From the NCBI GenBank assembly GCA_020444175.1, contig JAHLLM010000002.1, positions 1 to 64,000 of the forward strand: a stretch of DNA of 64,000 nucleotides. The letters are read 5' to 3'. Origin of the DNA: Desulfobulbaceae bacterium (GTDB lineage Bacteria > Desulfobacterota > Desulfobulbia > Desulfobulbales > SURF-16). The notes beneath the pieces are model-generated. The model saw nothing but the letters and a program-made list of their open reading frames with translations. It ran no database searches and was not told the DNA's origin. The translations under genes were made by a program, and so were the position numbers. Numbering within the stretch: the first letter of the stretch is position 1; each line of letters begins with the position of its first letter. Below are positions 44,968 to 54,486 of the stretch, piece by piece.

Positions 44968-46545
44968 ATGTTTGATACAGCGGAAATTCTTTCTGATTCG
45001 GTTTTGCAGTTGGATAAACTGCTTGAGTTGAAGAACAAGCAGTTGAAGGCCTTAAAGGAAATTGCCTGCACCATCGGCGAGGTGGAGGGTGAAGATGCCT
45101 TTGTATTGCAGGCGCTTCAGGTGATTAAAAAGGTCATGGATGCACATACTGACCCCTTTCTTTATATCCGTGGACCTGAAGGGAAAAAATTCTGCCTTGC
45201 CGCCGATTGTCCGGAATTAGAGGAGTTTTATGTTTACCTCAAGGAGGTAAAATCGCTGGACAGAGATGTCATAGTTGTCGACACTTACCGCCCCATTGCC
45301 AGTGCTCTTGGCAAGCAGGACCAGGGAGGTCCCTGCATTGTTGCTCCGATTTATTGTGATAACAAAGATATCGGCTATATCGCCATTGTCGATTCAACAC
45401 ATCAGGCAGTCAATAAAGATGAACGTTTGTTTCTTCGCTATGCAGGTGAAACAATAGGAATTCTTTTACGAATTTTTCAGGTTAACAATGATTTTTCCAA
45501 GATCCGCAATGAAATGGAGAGAAATCTGAATGAACTGATTGCCGTACACTCTGTTTCAAAAGCTATCAGCGGCGATATGAATGTTCATGCAATTCTGGAT
45601 AATGCATTGGACACATTACTTGCCCAGGAAATTTTAAATGTCCAGGCCAAGTGTGGAGTTTTTCTCGTCAATGAGGCAACCGGTCAGCTCGATATGGTTT
45701 GTCATAGAGGTCTTGACCCTGAGATTGCTGAGAAGGAAACGAGCATTGCCTTTGGTCATTGTCTGTGCGGACTTGCGGCCGAGAGTGGAAAAATTGTCAC
45801 ATCAGATGATTGTTACACTGACAACAGGCATCATACCCGATATGACGGTATGCTGCCCCATGGTCATATTATTTTGCCACTGATGACAAAGGGAAAGGTG
45901 ATCGGTGTTCTCTTTCTTTACCTTTCAGTTGGTCAAGAAGCCACTGAAGGACAGGTGAAAATGTTGAAAACCATTGCCAATCAATTGGCAGTGGCGGTTG
46001 AAAATGCCCGCCTTTATGAGCAGGTCAAACATCTCTCCCTGCATGACTCCCTGACAGGGCTGGCTAACAGGACTCTGTTACTCAGCCGTCTCAATGAGGA
46101 GGCCGGGCGGGCGCGACGTGCCAGGGAAAATCTGTCTGTCGCCATGGTTGATATCGATTTTTTCAAAAAGGTCAACGATACCTATGGCCATGCCGCCGGA
46201 GACATGGTGTTGCGTGAAGTGGCGATTCTCCTGCGCCAGGAGTTCAGGAGTTGCGATTTCGTGGCCCGTTACGGAGGGGAGGAATTTACTCTCATTATGC
46301 CCGATACCAATAAAGAGCAAGCCGCCATTGCCCTGGAGAGAATACGGCAGAGTGTTGAGGCGTTTGAGTTTTGTTGCGGCCGCAGTGATACTTATAAGAA
46401 TATTCGCATAACAATCAGCGGCGGCGTGGCTGTCGGGAGTGGTGTGGACCAATCCTGGAGTATTGAAACCCTGCTTGAAACAGCCGATGAAGCCCTCTAC
46501 AAGGCTAAACAGACAGGGCGAAATAAGATTGTTTATGCTGGTTAA
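44968..46545 (+). CDS. GAF-GAF-GGDEF diguanylate cyclase
   Basis: A 525-residue soluble protein. GAF-like domain 1 about 30-170, GAF 2 about 195-345 (AIAFGHCLCGLAAESGK, IILPLMTKGKVIGVLF), and GGDEF about 350-520 with RYGGEEFTLIMP and an upstream RSCD that fits the inhibitory RxxD site. Both catalytic and feedback residues look intact. It lies 132 bp after the HD-GYP gene, giving opposing c-di-GMP activities side by side. Confidence 0.93.
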   Translation: MFDTAEILSDSVLQLDKLLELKNKQLKALKEIACTIGEVEGEDAFVLQALQVIKKVMDAHTDPFLYIRGPEGKKFCLAADCPELEEFYVYLKEVKSLDRDVIVVDTYRPIASALGKQDQGGPCIVAPIYCDNKDIGYIAIVDSTHQAVNKDERLFLRYAGETIGILLRIFQVNNDFSKIRNEMERNLNELIAVHSVSKAISGDMNVHAILDNALDTLLAQEILNVQAKCGVFLVNEATGQLDMVCHRGLDPEIAEKETSIAFGHCLCGLAAESGKIVTSDDCYTDNRHHTRYDGMLPHGHIILPLMTKGKVIGVLFLYLSVGQEATEGQVKMLKTIANQLAVAVENARLYEQVKHLSLHDSLTGLANRTLLLSRLNEEAGRARRARENLSVAMVDIDFFKKVNDTYGHAAGDMVLREVAILLRQEFRSCDFVARYGGEEFTLIMPDTNKEQAAIALERIRQSVEAFEFCCGRSDTYKNIRITISGGVAVGSGVDQSWSIETLLETADEALYKAKQTGRNKIVYAG

Positions 46546-46596
46546 ACATTGGAGTTGAGGTTCCCGTCAGCACCTTTTTTTTGTATTTGCCTCTAT

Positions 46597-46734
46597 ACAA
46601 TTCTCAGTAGTCAACCTCTAGACTCCCGCCTCCGCGGGAGTGCCGGCGGGCTTGGTTATGTCATTCCCGCGGAGGCGGGAATCCAGTATTGGAAAATTGG
46701 CGACAGGAAAGTGGCAATTTTAACTGAGAATTGT
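46597..46734. mobile_element. MITE-like element carrying REP palindromes
   Basis: Exact 12-bp terminal inverted repeats ACAATTCTCAGT (46597-46608) and ACTGAGAATTGT (46723-46734). Inside are two REP-like GC-rich palindromes, CTCCCGCCTCCGCGGGAG and ATTCCCGCGGAGGCGGGAAT, the second of the widespread TCATTCCCGCGNAGGCGGGAATCC type. No ORF. It sits in the 500-bp gap between the cyclase and the transglutaminase gene; the rest of that gap shows nothing recognisable. Confidence 0.8.
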
Positions 46735-47047
46735 TTATAAACATATTTTAATATTGGTTTTTTGGTATACGGGTAACTTCCATCACTTCCGGTCGTGTCT
46801 GCCCAAAAAACATTTATCTTTGTATTCAACCGCTGAAAAGATTCAGTGTACACCTTTCTCGTCTCATACCTTCCTCCCCCCCAGAAATAAAGTAGAAATA
46901 ATTCCTAAACCTATCGATTCGTTTCCTGGTATCGTAATTACCGAATTGACAAATAGTATTTATTGTTTAATTGTCGTGGCCAGCTATTTGAAAATTAAGA
47001 GAAATTTAACTTTGTAAATTATTTCATTTTAGGGGAAAGGAGAAAAG

Positions 47048-48061
47048 ATGAAAAAAATTCTATTTGTAATCTGGCTGGCAATATTGATGGCAAACCCTGC
47101 GTTTGCACTCTCCGGCTCACACTCTGGTACCATGAAAATGGAGTTTGATCTCTCCAATCATGCCAACGGAAAGGAAGCCCGGTTATGGATTCCGTATCCA
47201 GTTTCAGATAAATATCAGGATATTTCCAATGTCCACTTATCTGGCGATTACGTAGAAGCGGCAATCTATACGGACAAAGTTTTCAAAACCCCCATGATTT
47301 ATGCCCGCTGGAAAAAATCAGCAAAAAGCCGCAAGCTTAATTTTTCCTGTGATATTACACGGCAGGAACGGTTGGACAAAGACCTGCCGCCTTGGGAAAC
47401 CCAGTGGGATCCCGCGGATTATGCCCCCTACCTTACGGCGACAACTCTTGCGCCGATAGACGGCCCTGTTAAGGCTCTTGCTGATGAAATCACTGCTGGT
47501 AAGGGGACGGTTCAGGCCAAAGCAAGGGCGATTTATGACTGGATTTGTGAAAATATGTTTCGCGACCCGGAAACAAATGGCTGCGGCAGTGGAGATGTCT
47601 GCTCACTTCTTCTGACCAGGGGCGGGAAATGCGCTGACATCCACTCGGTTTTCGTTGCCCTGGCCAGGGCTGCAGGTGTTCCATCCCGGGAAGTTTTCGG
47701 TATTCGGCAGGGTAAGAAGGGTGATACCGATGTTACTACCTGGGAGCATTGCTGGGCCGAGTTTTACCTGCCTGGATATGGCTGGGTTGTCGTTGACCCG
47801 GGTGATGTCCGCAAAATGATGCTGAAAGAAAAGCTCTCCCTTGAAGACGCCAAGACCACAGAGTATCGCCAGTATTTCTGGGGCGGAGCTGACCCTTATC
47901 GGGTAAAATTAGGAATAGGTCGTGACCTTAACTTGACCCCGCCGCAGCATGGCGGAACTGTAAACTATCTTATGTACCCCTTTGCCCAGATTGGTGAAGA
48001 GACTCTCGACTGGCTCGATCCCAAAACCTTCACGTACAAAATTACTCATACTTCCAGATAA
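47048..48061 (+). CDS. Secreted transglutaminase-like protein
   Basis: A 337-residue exported protein with a signal peptide (LFVIWLAILMANPAFA). The transglutaminase/protease-like core has Cys in LLTRGGKCADIHS, His in TTWEHCWAEFYL and Asp in VVVDPGDVRK, the usual Cys-His-Asp order. The N-terminal ~100 residues are beta-rich (GTMKMEFDLSNHANGKEARLW). Bacterial members are mostly peptidases or amidases; the activity is not determined. AAAGGAG sits 5 bp before the ATG. A terminator follows 21 bp after the stop. Confidence 0.88.
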   Translation: MKKILFVIWLAILMANPAFALSGSHSGTMKMEFDLSNHANGKEARLWIPYPVSDKYQDISNVHLSGDYVEAAIYTDKVFKTPMIYARWKKSAKSRKLNFSCDITRQERLDKDLPPWETQWDPADYAPYLTATTLAPIDGPVKALADEITAGKGTVQAKARAIYDWICENMFRDPETNGCGSGDVCSLLLTRGGKCADIHSVFVALARAAGVPSREVFGIRQGKKGDTDVTTWEHCWAEFYLPGYGWVVVDPGDVRKMMLKEKLSLEDAKTTEYRQYFWGGADPYRVKLGIGRDLNLTPPQHGGTVNYLMYPFAQIGEETLDWLDPKTFTYKITHTSR

Positions 48062-48082
48062 AAATAGGAAATATGGCATTAA

Positions 48083-48115
48083 AGCGAGCTCCATTGGGTA
48101 GCTCGCTTTTTTTTT
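48083..48115 (+). terminator. Intrinsic terminator or attenuator ahead of the Ttr-like genes
   Basis: An 8-bp perfect stem AGCGAGCT/AGCTCGCT with a 9-nt loop and nine T residues. Only 18 bp separate the end of the T-run from the next start codon, too little for a separate promoter. Confidence 0.9.
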
Positions 48116-48133
48116 ATGCTGAGGACAAGATTT

Positions 48134-48799
48134 ATGGAAAATAGAAGAAAATTTATCAAAAAAAGCGGGCTTCTCGTTATAGGTGCTGTTGCTGTAGCTC
48201 ACAGTGAGTCGCTTCTGGCAAAAGAAAGTCCGGAAAAATGGGCTATGATTATTGATCTGAATCGCTGCACTGGATGCCAGTCATGCGTGGTAGCCTGTAA
48301 AAATCAGAGCAAGAGTGGCCAAGGACAATTTAACACAAAAATCCTGTCCGTTGAAAGTGGCGACTATCCGTCTGCTCGACTCGTTTATACCCCTGTTCAA
48401 TGTAATCAATGCGACACTCCTCCCTGTGTGGAGGCTTGTCCTGCAGGGGCTACTTTTAAACTGGCAAATGGCATTGTTGTGACCGATTGGAATAAATGTC
48501 AGTCAAAAGGTGACTGTGTCAGCGCCTGTCCGTATGGGGCGAGATTTCAGGATCCCCGGCATCAAAACAAAGCAGACAAATGCGACTTCTGCCTTGATCG
48601 GCTTCAAATAGGTTTGGAGCCTGCTTGTGTGGAGTTGTGTCCATCAAAGGCCAGGATATTTGGCAATATGAATAATCCGCAGGGGGAGTTTGCTACCTAT
48701 CTCAATAAAACAAAGTTAACAGAACGCAAGGCTGATCTGCAAACCGGACCGCAGGTTCATTATCTCCCATCACGGCATGATCAGGAGGGGATTATATGA
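48134..48799 (+). CDS. ttrB: TtrB/PhsB-type iron-sulfur subunit
   Basis: A 221-residue FeS protein of the DMSO-reductase type. A Tat-like leader (ENRRKFIKKSGLLVIGAVAV) and four cysteine sets: CTGCQSCVVAC, CNQCDTPPCVEAC, CQSKGDCVSAC and CDFCLDRLQIGLEPACVELC, enough for four [4Fe-4S] clusters. ATG 48134 has GAGG 9 bp upstream. It overlaps the catalytic-subunit gene by ATGA. It closely resembles tetrathionate reductase TtrB; the true substrate could also be another S, As or Se oxyanion. Confidence 0.85.
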   Translation: MENRRKFIKKSGLLVIGAVAVAHSESLLAKESPEKWAMIIDLNRCTGCQSCVVACKNQSKSGQGQFNTKILSVESGDYPSARLVYTPVQCNQCDTPPCVEACPAGATFKLANGIVVTDWNKCQSKGDCVSACPYGARFQDPRHQNKADKCDFCLDRLQIGLEPACVELCPSKARIFGNMNNPQGEFATYLNKTKLTERKADLQTGPQVHYLPSRHDQEGII

Positions 48800-51700
48800 A
48801 AGAAGAAAAACATACACAGAAAAACAGCGTCCAGGATTCTACCTCCAGACGTTTCTTTTTAAAGGGAGCGGTAGCGGCAACGGCTGGTATTGCAGCATTA
48901 GGAAGCAAAAAGTCTGAGGCTGACACCAATAGGGACTGGAAAAATCCGCGCAGTTTGCAGAAAGGGGCCTTGTCGCAACTCGACGAAGGGATTCGTGTGA
49001 CCCATTCCGTATGTCTCGGTTGCAATGCCAGGTGCGGCAACAGGATTGTCGTCAAAGACGGCATGCTTGAAAACATATCCGGAAATCCATATAACCCCTA
49101 TAATACTCACGGAAATCCGGTTGAATATACCACTCCGGTTAACACAACCTTGGGAATTTCCAGCCCTGTGTGCGCTAAGGCCATTGATGCTCCAAATTAT
49201 GCCTATAACCCTTATCGTTTATTGAAGCCGTTAAAAAGAGCGGGAAAAAGGGGTGAGGGTAAATTTGAGCCGATCGAATGGGAGCAGTTGATCAGAGAAG
49301 TGAGCCAGGGAGGCAGACTTTTTGCTCATCTTGGAGAAAAACGTGAAATCGAAGGATTGAAAGCGCTGGATAGTGATGAGCCAATCGATCCCGCTGCCCC
49401 GGAACTGGGCCCCAGAAGAAATGGTTTTGTCCTCATGACCGGGCGCCTGCAAACCGGTCGCAAAGCATTTATAGATCGTTTTGTTAAGACTTCCATGGGG
49501 TCTGTTAACCGCATAGGGCATACCGATATCTGCGGTCTCGGTTTCCGCATGGGAAATTATGCCTTTACGGATAAGAAGCAGGTGGAGCTCAAGGCAGATC
49601 CGTGGGGAGCTGAGTATATTCTGGTTTTTGGCGCCAATATTTATGAGGCCTTGCAGCCCGGAATAAACACATATGGCGCTGCCGTGGCCAAGAGGAGTTC
49701 TGAAGGTAAGGTCAAATTTGCCATAGTTGACCCCCGGGCCCAGAATGCCTCTACCCATGCCGAGGACTGGGTGCCTGTTAAGCCGGGACAGGATGGCGCC
49801 TTTGCCATGGGAATGATGCGCTGGATTATTGAAAACAAGGCATACAACAGCGAGTATCTTATGGCTCCGAGTCCTGAAGCCGCTTCAGCAAAAGAATATG
49901 CCTGTTATGTGAATGCCACACATCTTGTTATTGATGATCCCAGCCATACCAATAACGGAAAGTTTCTGCGTTTAGCGGATCTGGTTTTGGGTGAGGATGA
50001 AAAAGCCGGGGAGACATTCATTGTATTGTCAGCAAAGGATGGTTCTCCGGTTGCCTATGATCGCGTTGATGCGGCAATTCTTGATCGTGCTGCGATTGTA
50101 AAAGATAGGTTCGGTAATGAAATCAGGGTGAAAACAGCTTTCAGGCTGATGAAAGAAAGCGTTATGGAACATAGTCTGGATGACTATGCCCGCTTTGCAG
50201 ACGTTCCCAGGAAAACTATTGAGAAGATCGCCAGAAATTTTTCCTCATATGGCCGCAAGGCTGCGGTATGCCAGTACCATGGAGCAGGCAACTACGTAAG
50301 CGGCACCTATGCTGCCTATGCAATAGCCGCTTTGAATGCCATGGTTGGCAGCGTTGAAGGCAGGGGCGGTTACATGACTTCAGGAGGCGGTGCAGCCAAA
50401 TGGGACCGGGGAATCTATGATATGAAGAAATTCCCCGGCAAACGAAAGGGGCACGGAGTCAAGATTTCGCGGGAAAAGGCAACTTATGAAAAAAGCACTG
50501 AATACAAAAACAAAAAGGACAGAACAGGATCCGGCTATCCATCCAAGCGGCCTTGGTTCAAGTTTACCAAAGGAGGGCTCAGCGTTGAAAGCCTGAGCGG
50601 TATTGACGAAAAATACCCCTATCAATGCAAGGTGCTGTTCACCTACTTCTATAATCCGGTCTATTCCACCCCGGGCGGCTATCGCTACCAGGACACACTT
50701 CAGAGCACGGATAAAGTGCCTCTTCATGTTTCCATCGATACCGGCATTAATGAGTCAAACCTTTATGCCGACTATATTGTTCCGGATGTAACATATCTTG
50801 AAGGACATTACGGGTGGCTCAGTCCCCATGCACCTGCTTTGAGGTTTACGGGGGTGCGGACACCGGCCATTGAACCCCTGACAGGGAAAACAAAAGAGGG
50901 ACTTCCTTTCTGCCTGGAAACATTTTTGATAGATCTTGCCAAAACAATGGAGCTTCCAGGTTTTGGAGAGAAAGCCATACCCGGCAAAGATGGCAAAGTA
51001 TATCCGCTGAACCGTGCGGAGGATTTCTACCTTCGTGGGTTTGCCAACATTGCTGAAAACGCCAAGGTTGCCGAGGCCTCAAGTGAAGAACAAAAATTTG
51101 TTGATCAAAACTATCTTGTTTCCCGTTATAAGGACATACTCACCAAAAGCGAGTGGGGAAAAACTAGTTATGTGCTGGCTCGAGGGGGATTCTTCAAAAA
51201 GTACGAGGATGTTTTTGATGGTCTCGAATTCAAGCGAGGCGTCAAAAGAGTGGTTTTGTACAATGAAGACCTTGCCGCCGCGACAAATACCCTGTCCGGA
51301 CAACGATTTCATGGCACATTAAAGTACCTGCCGCCAATGGACAGTGCCGGCAATATCATTGAAGAAAAAGACAAGGAATATCCTTATTACGTCATCACAC
51401 ACAAAATGAATGTGCATACCCAGTCCCGCACCAATGTCCATCGCTGGGCAATGGAAATATTTCCAGAAAATTTTGTGGTCATCAATGAAAGTGATGCTAA
51501 AGATTTAGAGGTAAAATCCGGTGACAGGGTAAAATTACTCTCTCAGAGCAATAAGACGGGAATCATAGGAACAGCACAGGTAAGCAAACTTGTCCGGCCT
51601 GGATGCGTCGGTGTTTCTTTCCATTATGGGCATACGCAGCTCGGTGCATCGCGGCTTCACATAGCAGGAGGCAAAAAAGTATTCCTGGGTGGAGATAGTG

Positions 51701-51864
51701 TCATGGACGGAGACTTTATGATTCCGGATGCAAAGCTTGGTGCCGGCATCAATCCCAATATGGTAACGCGGCTTGACGAAAACCTGAGTAATACACCCAT
51801 GGTGGACCTTGTTGGCGGTATACCTGATTTCAGCAGTACACGGGTAAAGATCATGAAAGCATGA
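48796..51864 (+). CDS. ttrA: Tetrathionate-reductase-like molybdopterin catalytic subunit
   Basis: A 1022-residue enzyme, the usual TtrA size. Tat signal SRRFFLKGAVAATAG. [4Fe-4S] ligands Cys73, Cys76 and Cys80 (CLGCNARC) plus a later Cys in SSPVCAKA. The Mo-ligand region is HTDICGLGFRMGN (Cys246), the TtrA-type motif. The C-terminal domain carries VHTQSRTNVHRW and LGASRLHIAGGKK. TtrA reduces tetrathionate to thiosulfate. No ttrC (NrfD-like quinol subunit) or ttrRS genes follow, so the electron donor is open and the substrate is a family-level inference. A terminator follows the gene. Confidence 0.88.
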   Translation: MKEEKHTQKNSVQDSTSRRFFLKGAVAATAGIAALGSKKSEADTNRDWKNPRSLQKGALSQLDEGIRVTHSVCLGCNARCGNRIVVKDGMLENISGNPYNPYNTHGNPVEYTTPVNTTLGISSPVCAKAIDAPNYAYNPYRLLKPLKRAGKRGEGKFEPIEWEQLIREVSQGGRLFAHLGEKREIEGLKALDSDEPIDPAAPELGPRRNGFVLMTGRLQTGRKAFIDRFVKTSMGSVNRIGHTDICGLGFRMGNYAFTDKKQVELKADPWGAEYILVFGANIYEALQPGINTYGAAVAKRSSEGKVKFAIVDPRAQNASTHAEDWVPVKPGQDGAFAMGMMRWIIENKAYNSEYLMAPSPEAASAKEYACYVNATHLVIDDPSHTNNGKFLRLADLVLGEDEKAGETFIVLSAKDGSPVAYDRVDAAILDRAAIVKDRFGNEIRVKTAFRLMKESVMEHSLDDYARFADVPRKTIEKIARNFSSYGRKAAVCQYHGAGNYVSGTYAAYAIAALNAMVGSVEGRGGYMTSGGGAAKWDRGIYDMKKFPGKRKGHGVKISREKATYEKSTEYKNKKDRTGSGYPSKRPWFKFTKGGLSVESLSGIDEKYPYQCKVLFTYFYNPVYSTPGGYRYQDTLQSTDKVPLHVSIDTGINESNLYADYIVPDVTYLEGHYGWLSPHAPALRFTGVRTPAIEPLTGKTKEGLPFCLETFLIDLAKTMELPGFGEKAIPGKDGKVYPLNRAEDFYLRGFANIAENAKVAEASSEEQKFVDQNYLVSRYKDILTKSEWGKTSYVLARGGFFKKYEDVFDGLEFKRGVKRVVLYNEDLAAATNTLSGQRFHGTLKYLPPMDSAGNIIEEKDKEYPYYVITHKMNVHTQSRTNVHRWAMEIFPENFVVINESDAKDLEVKSGDRVKLLSQSNKTGIIGTAQVSKLVRPGCVGVSFHYGHTQLGASRLHIAGGKKVFLGGDSVMDGDFMIPDAKLGAGINPNMVTRLDENLSNTPMVDLVGGIPDFSSTRVKIMKA

Positions 51865-51936
51865 TGCAACAGCCTGCTTAAGCAATATTCATAAAAAATT
51901 AAATAAGCATAAGCAGTTATGCGATAAATGATGAAG

Positions 51937-51968
51937 AGCCAATGGACCTTGAAAGCCATTGGCTTTTT
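51937..51968 (+). terminator. Terminator of the Ttr-like operon
   Basis: A 9-bp perfect stem AGCCAATGG/CCATTGGCT with a 10-nt loop followed by five T residues, 72 bp after the stop. It also separates the operon from convergent tex. Confidence 0.85.
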
Positions 51969-51993
51969 CGTTGTATAAGTCCGGAGAACGGAT

Positions 51994-54123
51994 TTAGTTC
52001 TGCATTTTTTTCAATGACAGAGCAATGCGCTTTCTCGGGATATCAATTTCCACAACGCGGACTTTAAGCTGTTGGCCTATTTTAACGATTTCCGCCGGGT
52101 CCTTGACAAAACGATCTGCCAGTTGACTGATGTGGATAAGGCCATCCTGATGAACACCGATGTCAACAAAGGCGCCGAAACGGGTGACGTTGGTGACAAC
52201 GCCGGGGAGCTGCATCTCAGGGTAAAGATCCTCAATGCTATTGACGCCTTCGGCGAACTGAAACACTGTAAACGCCTCTCTCGGATCGCGACCAGGCTTT
52301 GCCAGTTCCGCCATGATGTCGTTTAAGGTCGGAAAGCCGACCGATTCGGAGATGTATTTTTTCAGGTCAATTTTTTCCCTGACATTCTTATTGGCAACGA
52401 GCTCAGAAACCGAGCATTTCATATCTTTTGCCATCTGCTCGACAAGGGCGTAACGCTCCGGGTGAACGCCGCTTGAGTCGAGAGGATTTTTGGAGCCCCT
52501 GACGCGCAGAAACCCCGCGCATTGCTCATAAGCCTTGGGGCCGAGACGCGCGACTTTTTTAAGTTGTTTCCGTTGGAGAAAAGGACCGTTTTCCTGCCGG
52601 TATGCTACAATGTTTTGAGCCAGGGTCGGGCCAAGTCCGGAAACAAAAGTAAGGAGTTGGGCGCTTGCCGTATTTACTTCCACACCGACGCTGTTGACGC
52701 AGCTGATGACAACATCCTCAAGACTCTTTTTCAGTTCAGACTGATCCACATCATGCTGGTACTGCCCCACGCCTATGGATTTCGGATCAATTTTCACCAG
52801 TTCCGCCAGCGGGTCCTGCAGACGGCGGCCAATGGATAGAGAGCCGCGCACCGTTATATCAAGCTCCGGGAATTCCTCGCGTGCCGCCTCCGAGGCCGAG
52901 TAGATGGAAGCGCCGCTTTCGTTTACCATGGTAATAATGATGTCAGGAGAAATGTTCAGGCCGCGCACAAAGGCTTCGGTTTCACGGCCTGCGGTGCCGC
53001 TGCCGATGGCAATGGCTTCGAGTTCGTGGGTCTTACAGAGCCGGCGTATGATATCAGCAGCCTGACGTTGCTTTTCTCCGCCATGGGTCGGGTATATGGT
53101 TGTGTGGTGAAGGAGTTTGCCCTGGCCATCAAGGCAGACCAGTTTGGCGCCGGTCCGGAAACCGGGATCAAGGGCCATCAGGCGTTTTTGGCCGAGGGGT
53201 GGGGCCAGGAGCAGTTCCCGTAAATTTTCAGCAAAAACGGCTATTGCTTCCTTGTCTGCCTGTGCTTTCAGGTTGTTGCGCAGTTCATTTTCCAGCGATG
53301 GCGTGAGAAGTCGTTTATAACTGTCTTCCACTGCCAGTGTTACATTCTTGCCGGCAAAGTCGTTTTGTTTCACGAATTTTCTGTGTAAGTATCGGACCCC
53401 TTTCTCCTCATGAGGACGAATTGTCAGGGTGAGAATCTTTTCACGCTCTCCACGCAGCATGGCAAGCAGGCGGTGACTCGGTACTTTGTCCGCCGCTTCC
53501 TGCCAGTCAAAATAATCCTTAAACTTCGTCCCATTCTCCTCATTTTTTTTAACAAGCTTTGACTGGATGGTGCTTTCGCGGGCAAAAAGTTGCCGCAACG
53601 CCGTACGTACCTCGGCGTCTTCGCTGACCCATTCGGCAATAATATCCCTGCTGCCTGCCAAGGCATCATCCTCGCTTTCGCAGCCTTTTGTCGGATCAAC
53701 AAAGGGGCTCGCGTCAATTTTTCTGCCGTCCTGGGCGAAAATATTTCTGGCTAGCGGCTCAAGGCCTTTCTCTTTGGCAATGGTCGCCCTGGTTCGGCGT
53801 TTTTGCCTGTATGGCAGGTAGATATCTTCTAATGTTGCAAGATCTTCGGCCTTGTTGATTGTGTTATTCAGTTTTTCTGTGAGTAATTCCCGTTCGGAAA
53901 GAGAAACGAGTATGGCCTGTCTCCGTTTGTCAAGTTCGGCAAGTTTGTCAAACCTGTCCCTTATGGCCGCGATTGCTGTATCTTCAAGGGCGCCGGTTGC
54001 TTCTTTTCTGTACCTGGCAATAAACGGCACGGTTGCGCCTTCTTCGAGCAAAGCGGCAACAGCGGAGACCTGCTGGTCCCGAAGATGCATTTCCTGGGCT
54101 ATGATTTTATGATATTGATTCAT
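51994..54123 (-). CDS. tex: Tex family RNA-binding transcription accessory protein
   Basis: A 709-residue cytoplasmic nucleic-acid-binding protein. N-terminal helical Tex domain (VPFIARYRKEATGALED near 33), YqgF/RNase H-like domain (LMALDPGFRTGAKLVCLDG near 320), helix-hairpin-helix segments (LLTFVSGLGPTLAQNIVAYR near 490) and a C-terminal S1 domain (GVVTNVTRFGAFVDIGVHQ near 630). Length and order match Tex. It is a conserved factor linked to transcription and stress. Monocistronic, with the ATG at 54123. Confidence 0.97.
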   Translation of the reverse strand: MNQYHKIIAQEMHLRDQQVSAVAALLEEGATVPFIARYRKEATGALEDTAIAAIRDRFDKLAELDKRRQAILVSLSERELLTEKLNNTINKAEDLATLEDIYLPYRQKRRTRATIAKEKGLEPLARNIFAQDGRKIDASPFVDPTKGCESEDDALAGSRDIIAEWVSEDAEVRTALRQLFARESTIQSKLVKKNEENGTKFKDYFDWQEAADKVPSHRLLAMLRGEREKILTLTIRPHEEKGVRYLHRKFVKQNDFAGKNVTLAVEDSYKRLLTPSLENELRNNLKAQADKEAIAVFAENLRELLLAPPLGQKRLMALDPGFRTGAKLVCLDGQGKLLHHTTIYPTHGGEKQRQAADIIRRLCKTHELEAIAIGSGTAGRETEAFVRGLNISPDIIITMVNESGASIYSASEAAREEFPELDITVRGSLSIGRRLQDPLAELVKIDPKSIGVGQYQHDVDQSELKKSLEDVVISCVNSVGVEVNTASAQLLTFVSGLGPTLAQNIVAYRQENGPFLQRKQLKKVARLGPKAYEQCAGFLRVRGSKNPLDSSGVHPERYALVEQMAKDMKCSVSELVANKNVREKIDLKKYISESVGFPTLNDIMAELAKPGRDPREAFTVFQFAEGVNSIEDLYPEMQLPGVVTNVTRFGAFVDIGVHQDGLIHISQLADRFVKDPAEIVKIGQQLKVRVVEIDIPRKRIALSLKKMQN

Positions 54124-54279
54124 TTTTCACATTGTTAGGGTGATTTTAAGGTGGTTCATGCCTGATAAGGCTGTGCCCTTCAGAGGCTCCAAGGATAACG
54201 TCATTCTCCAGCAGGAGACACAGGCAAGAGATCTCAGGAACAAAAAAGAATCAAAGGCCATATTTCGAACAGGCGCGAG

Positions 54280-54486
54280 CTAATTTCTCCGGAGCACGTT
54301 TGCTATTCTTCTCAGGAAATAGAGAACAATGCCAACAACAGCAGTAGTTTTGCCAAATTTGAGGAGAGAGGGATTATTTGTCTGGTCTCCCCAAATAGCG
54401 CAGAGCGAACCAACAACAAGCAGAACTGCTCCGACAGTCCTTCGAATTTTTTCATTATCATCAAGCTGTGCCATAAAAAATATCAT
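54280..54486 (-). CDS. Small membrane protein, 68 residues
   Basis: Two hydrophobic helices (VGAVLLVVGSLCAIWG and TTAVVGIVLYFLRRI) with a charged N-terminus (MAQLDDNEKIRR) and a basic C-terminus. GAGGG lies 7 bp before the ATG at 54486; a second ATG is four codons in. No family recognised. It resembles short hairpin membrane proteins of unknown role. Confidence 0.65.
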   Translation of the reverse strand: MIFFMAQLDDNEKIRRTVGAVLLVVGSLCAIWGDQTNNPSLLKFGKTTAVVGIVLYFLRRIANVLRRN

